Assembly (NCBI GenBank): GCA_903927005.1
Contig: CAIYLH010000101.1
Span: forward strand, 1 to 37,600
From: an uncultured Pseudomonadota bacterium
Lineage (GTDB): Bacteria; Pseudomonadota; Gammaproteobacteria; Steroidobacterales; Steroidobacteraceae
Reading direction: 5' to 3'
Length of the DNA: 37,600 bases
Each line of letters opens with the position of its first letter. Position 1 is the stretch's first letter. The notes under the pieces were generated by a model. The model had not been told where the DNA came from. It did not search any database and saw only the letters and a program-made list of their open reading frames with translations. Positions 35,842 through 37,600 of this stretch are shown here, in pieces. The translations under genes were made by a program, and so were the position numbers.

Positions 35842-35860
35842 AGGCCGCGTCTGCGCGCTC

Positions 35861-37489
35861 CTAGCGGGCGCGGTACCCGGAAGTAATCGGATAGCGCCAG
35901 TCGCGACCGAATGCCCGGCCACTGATGCGGATGCCTGGCGGCGCCTGGCGGCGCTTGTACTCGCAGCGCTTGACCATCTCCAGCACTCGCCCGACCGTCG
36001 CCCGCTCGAAGCCGCGCGCGACGATTTCGTCGACCGACAGGTCCTCCTCGATGAATGCCTCGAGGATCGGGTCTAGCACCTCGTACGGCGGCAGCGAGTC
36101 GGTGTCTTTCTGGTCGTCGCGCAGTTCAGCGCTGGGTGGCCGCTCGATCACCCGCGCCGGAATCGCCGGCGACAGGCCATTGCGGTAGTTGGACAGCCGG
36201 TAGACGAGCAGCTTCGAGCAGTCCTTGATCGGCGCAAAGCCGCCGGCCATGTCGCCATACAACGTTGCATAGCCAACCGCCATCTCGCTCTTGTTGCCGG
36301 TGGTGAGCAGCATCGAGCCGGTCTTGTTGGAGATCGCCATCAGCAGCACGCCGCGACAGCGTGACTGGATGTTCTCCTCGGTGATGTCGGGCCTGCGCCC
36401 TTCAAACTCGGCCGTCAGCGCAGCGAGCGTCACCTCGAACATGTTCTCGATCGAGATCACGCTGTATTTCACAGCCAGCAGCTGGGCCTGCGCTTTAGCG
36501 TCGTCCAGGCTCATCTGCGAGGTGTAGCGCGACGGCATCATCACCGCCTGAACGCGGTCAGCCCCTAGTGCGTCAACGGCGATCGCAAGCGTCAGCGCCG
36601 AATCCACGCCACCGGACAGACCCATCACCACACCTGGGAAATGGTGCTTGCCGACATAGTCGCGAACGCCGAGCACCAGCGCTTCATAGACGCTGGCCTC
36701 CTCGCTCAGCTCAGGGGCGATCTCGGCCGGGACCGGCACCAGCCTGCCATCAATGCGCTCAAGCTCGACGATCGCCTCGGCCTCCCGCCAGGCAGGCAGC
36801 CGCTGCGTGACTGCGCCATCGGCCGCCATCACGAAGCTGTTGCCGTCGAACACCAGCTCGTCCTGCCCGCCGACGAGGTTCAGATACACGAGCGGCAGAC
36901 CGGTCTCGCGAACGCGCTCGGCGGCCACCGACTCGCGCTCGCGCTGCTTGTGCATCTGGAAGGGAGAGGCGTTGATGACGAACAGCGCCTCGGCACCGGC
37001 CGCGCGCGCCGCGCGCGCCGGCTCCGGCTCCCAGATGTCCTCGCACACCAGCATCGCCACACGCGCACCACGCACGTCGACCAGTGTCGGCGCGTTACCG
37101 GCAGTGAAGTAGCGCTTCTCGTCGAAGACGCGGTAGTTGGGCAGCGCCTGCTTGCGATGATTGGCATAGACGCGCCCGCCGCGGATGAGCGCAGCGGAAT
37201 TGAAAATTTCAGTGCCGTGGTACTCGGGGTAGCCGACGATGACCTCAACCCCCAACGCACGGTCGCACAAACGCCGCACGGCGGCCTGCACCTGCCGACG
37301 AAAGCCGGAATGGAACAGCAGGTCCTCGGGCGGATAGCCCGACAGCGCAAGCTCAGGCAACAGCACCAGATCGGCGCCAGAGGCCGCACCCCGCTCGGCG
37401 GCCTCGAGTACGCGCGCGGCGTTACCATCGATGTCGCCGACGCAGAGGTCGTATTGAGCGAGGAACAGGCGTAGCGGAGCGTCGCGCAT
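35861..37489 (-). CDS. nadE: Glutamine-hydrolysing NAD+ synthetase
   Basis: This 542-residue two-domain enzyme makes NAD+ from nicotinate adenine dinucleotide using ammonia from glutamine. The N-terminal nitrilase-type glutaminase has Glu46 (LLPELALSGYPPEDLL), Lys113 (RKQALPNY) and Cys149 (LVCEDIWEP). The C-terminal synthetase has the PP-loop SGGVDSALTLAIA (about 293-305) and LLTTGNKSEMAVGY. The ATG at 37489 gives the standard N-terminus. It is convergent with bamD with only about 19 bp between. Confidence 0.96.
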   Translation of the reverse strand: MRDAPLRLFLAQYDLCVGDIDGNAARVLEAAERGAASGADLVLLPELALSGYPPEDLLFHSGFRRQVQAAVRRLCDRALGVEVIVGYPEYHGTEIFNSAALIRGGRVYANHRKQALPNYRVFDEKRYFTAGNAPTLVDVRGARVAMLVCEDIWEPEPARAARAAGAEALFVINASPFQMHKQRERESVAAERVRETGLPLVYLNLVGGQDELVFDGNSFVMAADGAVTQRLPAWREAEAIVELERIDGRLVPVPAEIAPELSEEASVYEALVLGVRDYVGKHHFPGVVMGLSGGVDSALTLAIAVDALGADRVQAVMMPSRYTSQMSLDDAKAQAQLLAVKYSVISIENMFEVTLAALTAEFEGRRPDITEENIQSRCRGVLLMAISNKTGSMLLTTGNKSEMAVGYATLYGDMAGGFAPIKDCSKLLVYRLSNYRNGLSPAIPARVIERPPSAELRDDQKDTDSLPPYEVLDPILEAFIEEDLSVDEIVARGFERATVGRVLEMVKRCEYKRRQAPPGIRISGRAFGRDWRYPITSGYRAR

Positions 37490-37517
37490 CAGGTCCGGAT
37501 CCCCGGCAGGTCGACGG

Positions 37518-37545
37518 CCGGCGCGACGCTCACGCGTCGCGCCGG
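37518..37545. terminator. Strong hairpin between nadE and the Lys/Ala-rich gene
   Basis: CCGGCGCGACG (37518-37528) and CGTCGCGCCGG (37535-37545) are perfect 11-bp arms around a 6-base loop, just after the stop of the minus-strand gene that runs off the window. No T-run follows, so termination would need help, for example from Rho. Confidence 0.5.
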
Positions 37546-37550
37546 GAGGG

Positions 37551-37600
37551 TTAGCGGCGGCGGGCCGCCTTCGTCGGCTTGGCTTTGGCTTTCGCTTTTG
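37551..37600 (-). CDS. C-terminus of a Lys/Ala-rich basic protein (partial)
   Basis: The last 16 codons read KAKAKAKPTKAARRR before TAA (37553-37551). This resembles a histone H1-like or other basic nucleic-acid-binding tail and also the end of the FmdB-type protein at 29190. The rest of the gene is beyond the window, so no function can be assigned. Confidence 0.6.
   Translation of the reverse strand, partial: KAKAKAKPTKAARRR

Overview
The window is GC-rich bacterial chromosome, most likely from a gammaproteobacterium. That call rests on the core gene content (csrA, alaS, recX, recA, pncC, mutS, aspS with an fmdB-type gene, clpB, rluD/pgeF, bamD) and on csrA lying just upstream of tRNA-Ser(GCU), the start of the csrA - tRNA-Ser - tRNA-Arg cluster known from enterics and pseudomonads. 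The sequence alone does not fix the genus.

The window has two halves. Positions 1-15041 are an accessory region packed with toxin-antitoxin, Fic and AbiE genes, broken genes, repeats and attachment-site copies. Positions 15042-37600 are ordinary, tightly packed core genes with many ATGA/TGATG start-stop overlaps.

Accessory half, left to right: (a) a broken TnpB-type transposase remnant (1-246); (b) two small units bounded by copies of the 3' part of tRNA-Arg, at 427, 2067 and the intact tRNA-Arg(ACG) at 3923-3999. The first unit carries a mobile-mystery-protein A/B pair (HTH plus Fic). The second carries a TumE/TumA-like pair and a ParE/RHH pair. Neither has a recombinase; (c) an esterase gene; (d) an old, decayed island: a fic pseudogene that has lost its catalytic motif, an intact AbiEi/AbiEii pair, an integrase C-terminal relic and a degenerate tRNA-Ser end; (e) an intact class II Fic gene behind a long palindrome; (f) a well-bounded integrative island of about 5.9 kb (9094-15065) between perfect 22-bp copies of the tRNA-Ser 3' end. 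It carries a second class II Fic gene, a hypothetical gene, a ParE/Phd pair, a second AbiE pair and an intact tyrosine integrase beside tRNA-Ser(GCU).

The simplest reading is that an ancestral csrA - tRNA-Ser - tRNA-Arg cluster has been split by repeated insertions at both tRNA 3' ends. Nearly all the cargo is addiction or abortive-infection type. The two tRNA-Ser islands share a Fic + AbiE + integrase content, so they may be an old and a new member of one element family.

Core half: csrA, alaS, recX-recA (SOS/recombination), a four-gene overlapping set (YidB-like, pncC, thpR, with a UbiA-family prenyltransferase and a multi-spanning membrane protein upstream), mutS divergent from that set, then a hydrolase, aspS and an FmdB-type zinc ribbon gene on the opposite strand. 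These are followed by clpB behind a sigma-32-like promoter, a ZIP transporter, pgeF-rluD, divergent bamD, and nadE. The window ends inside a Lys/Ala-rich protein gene.
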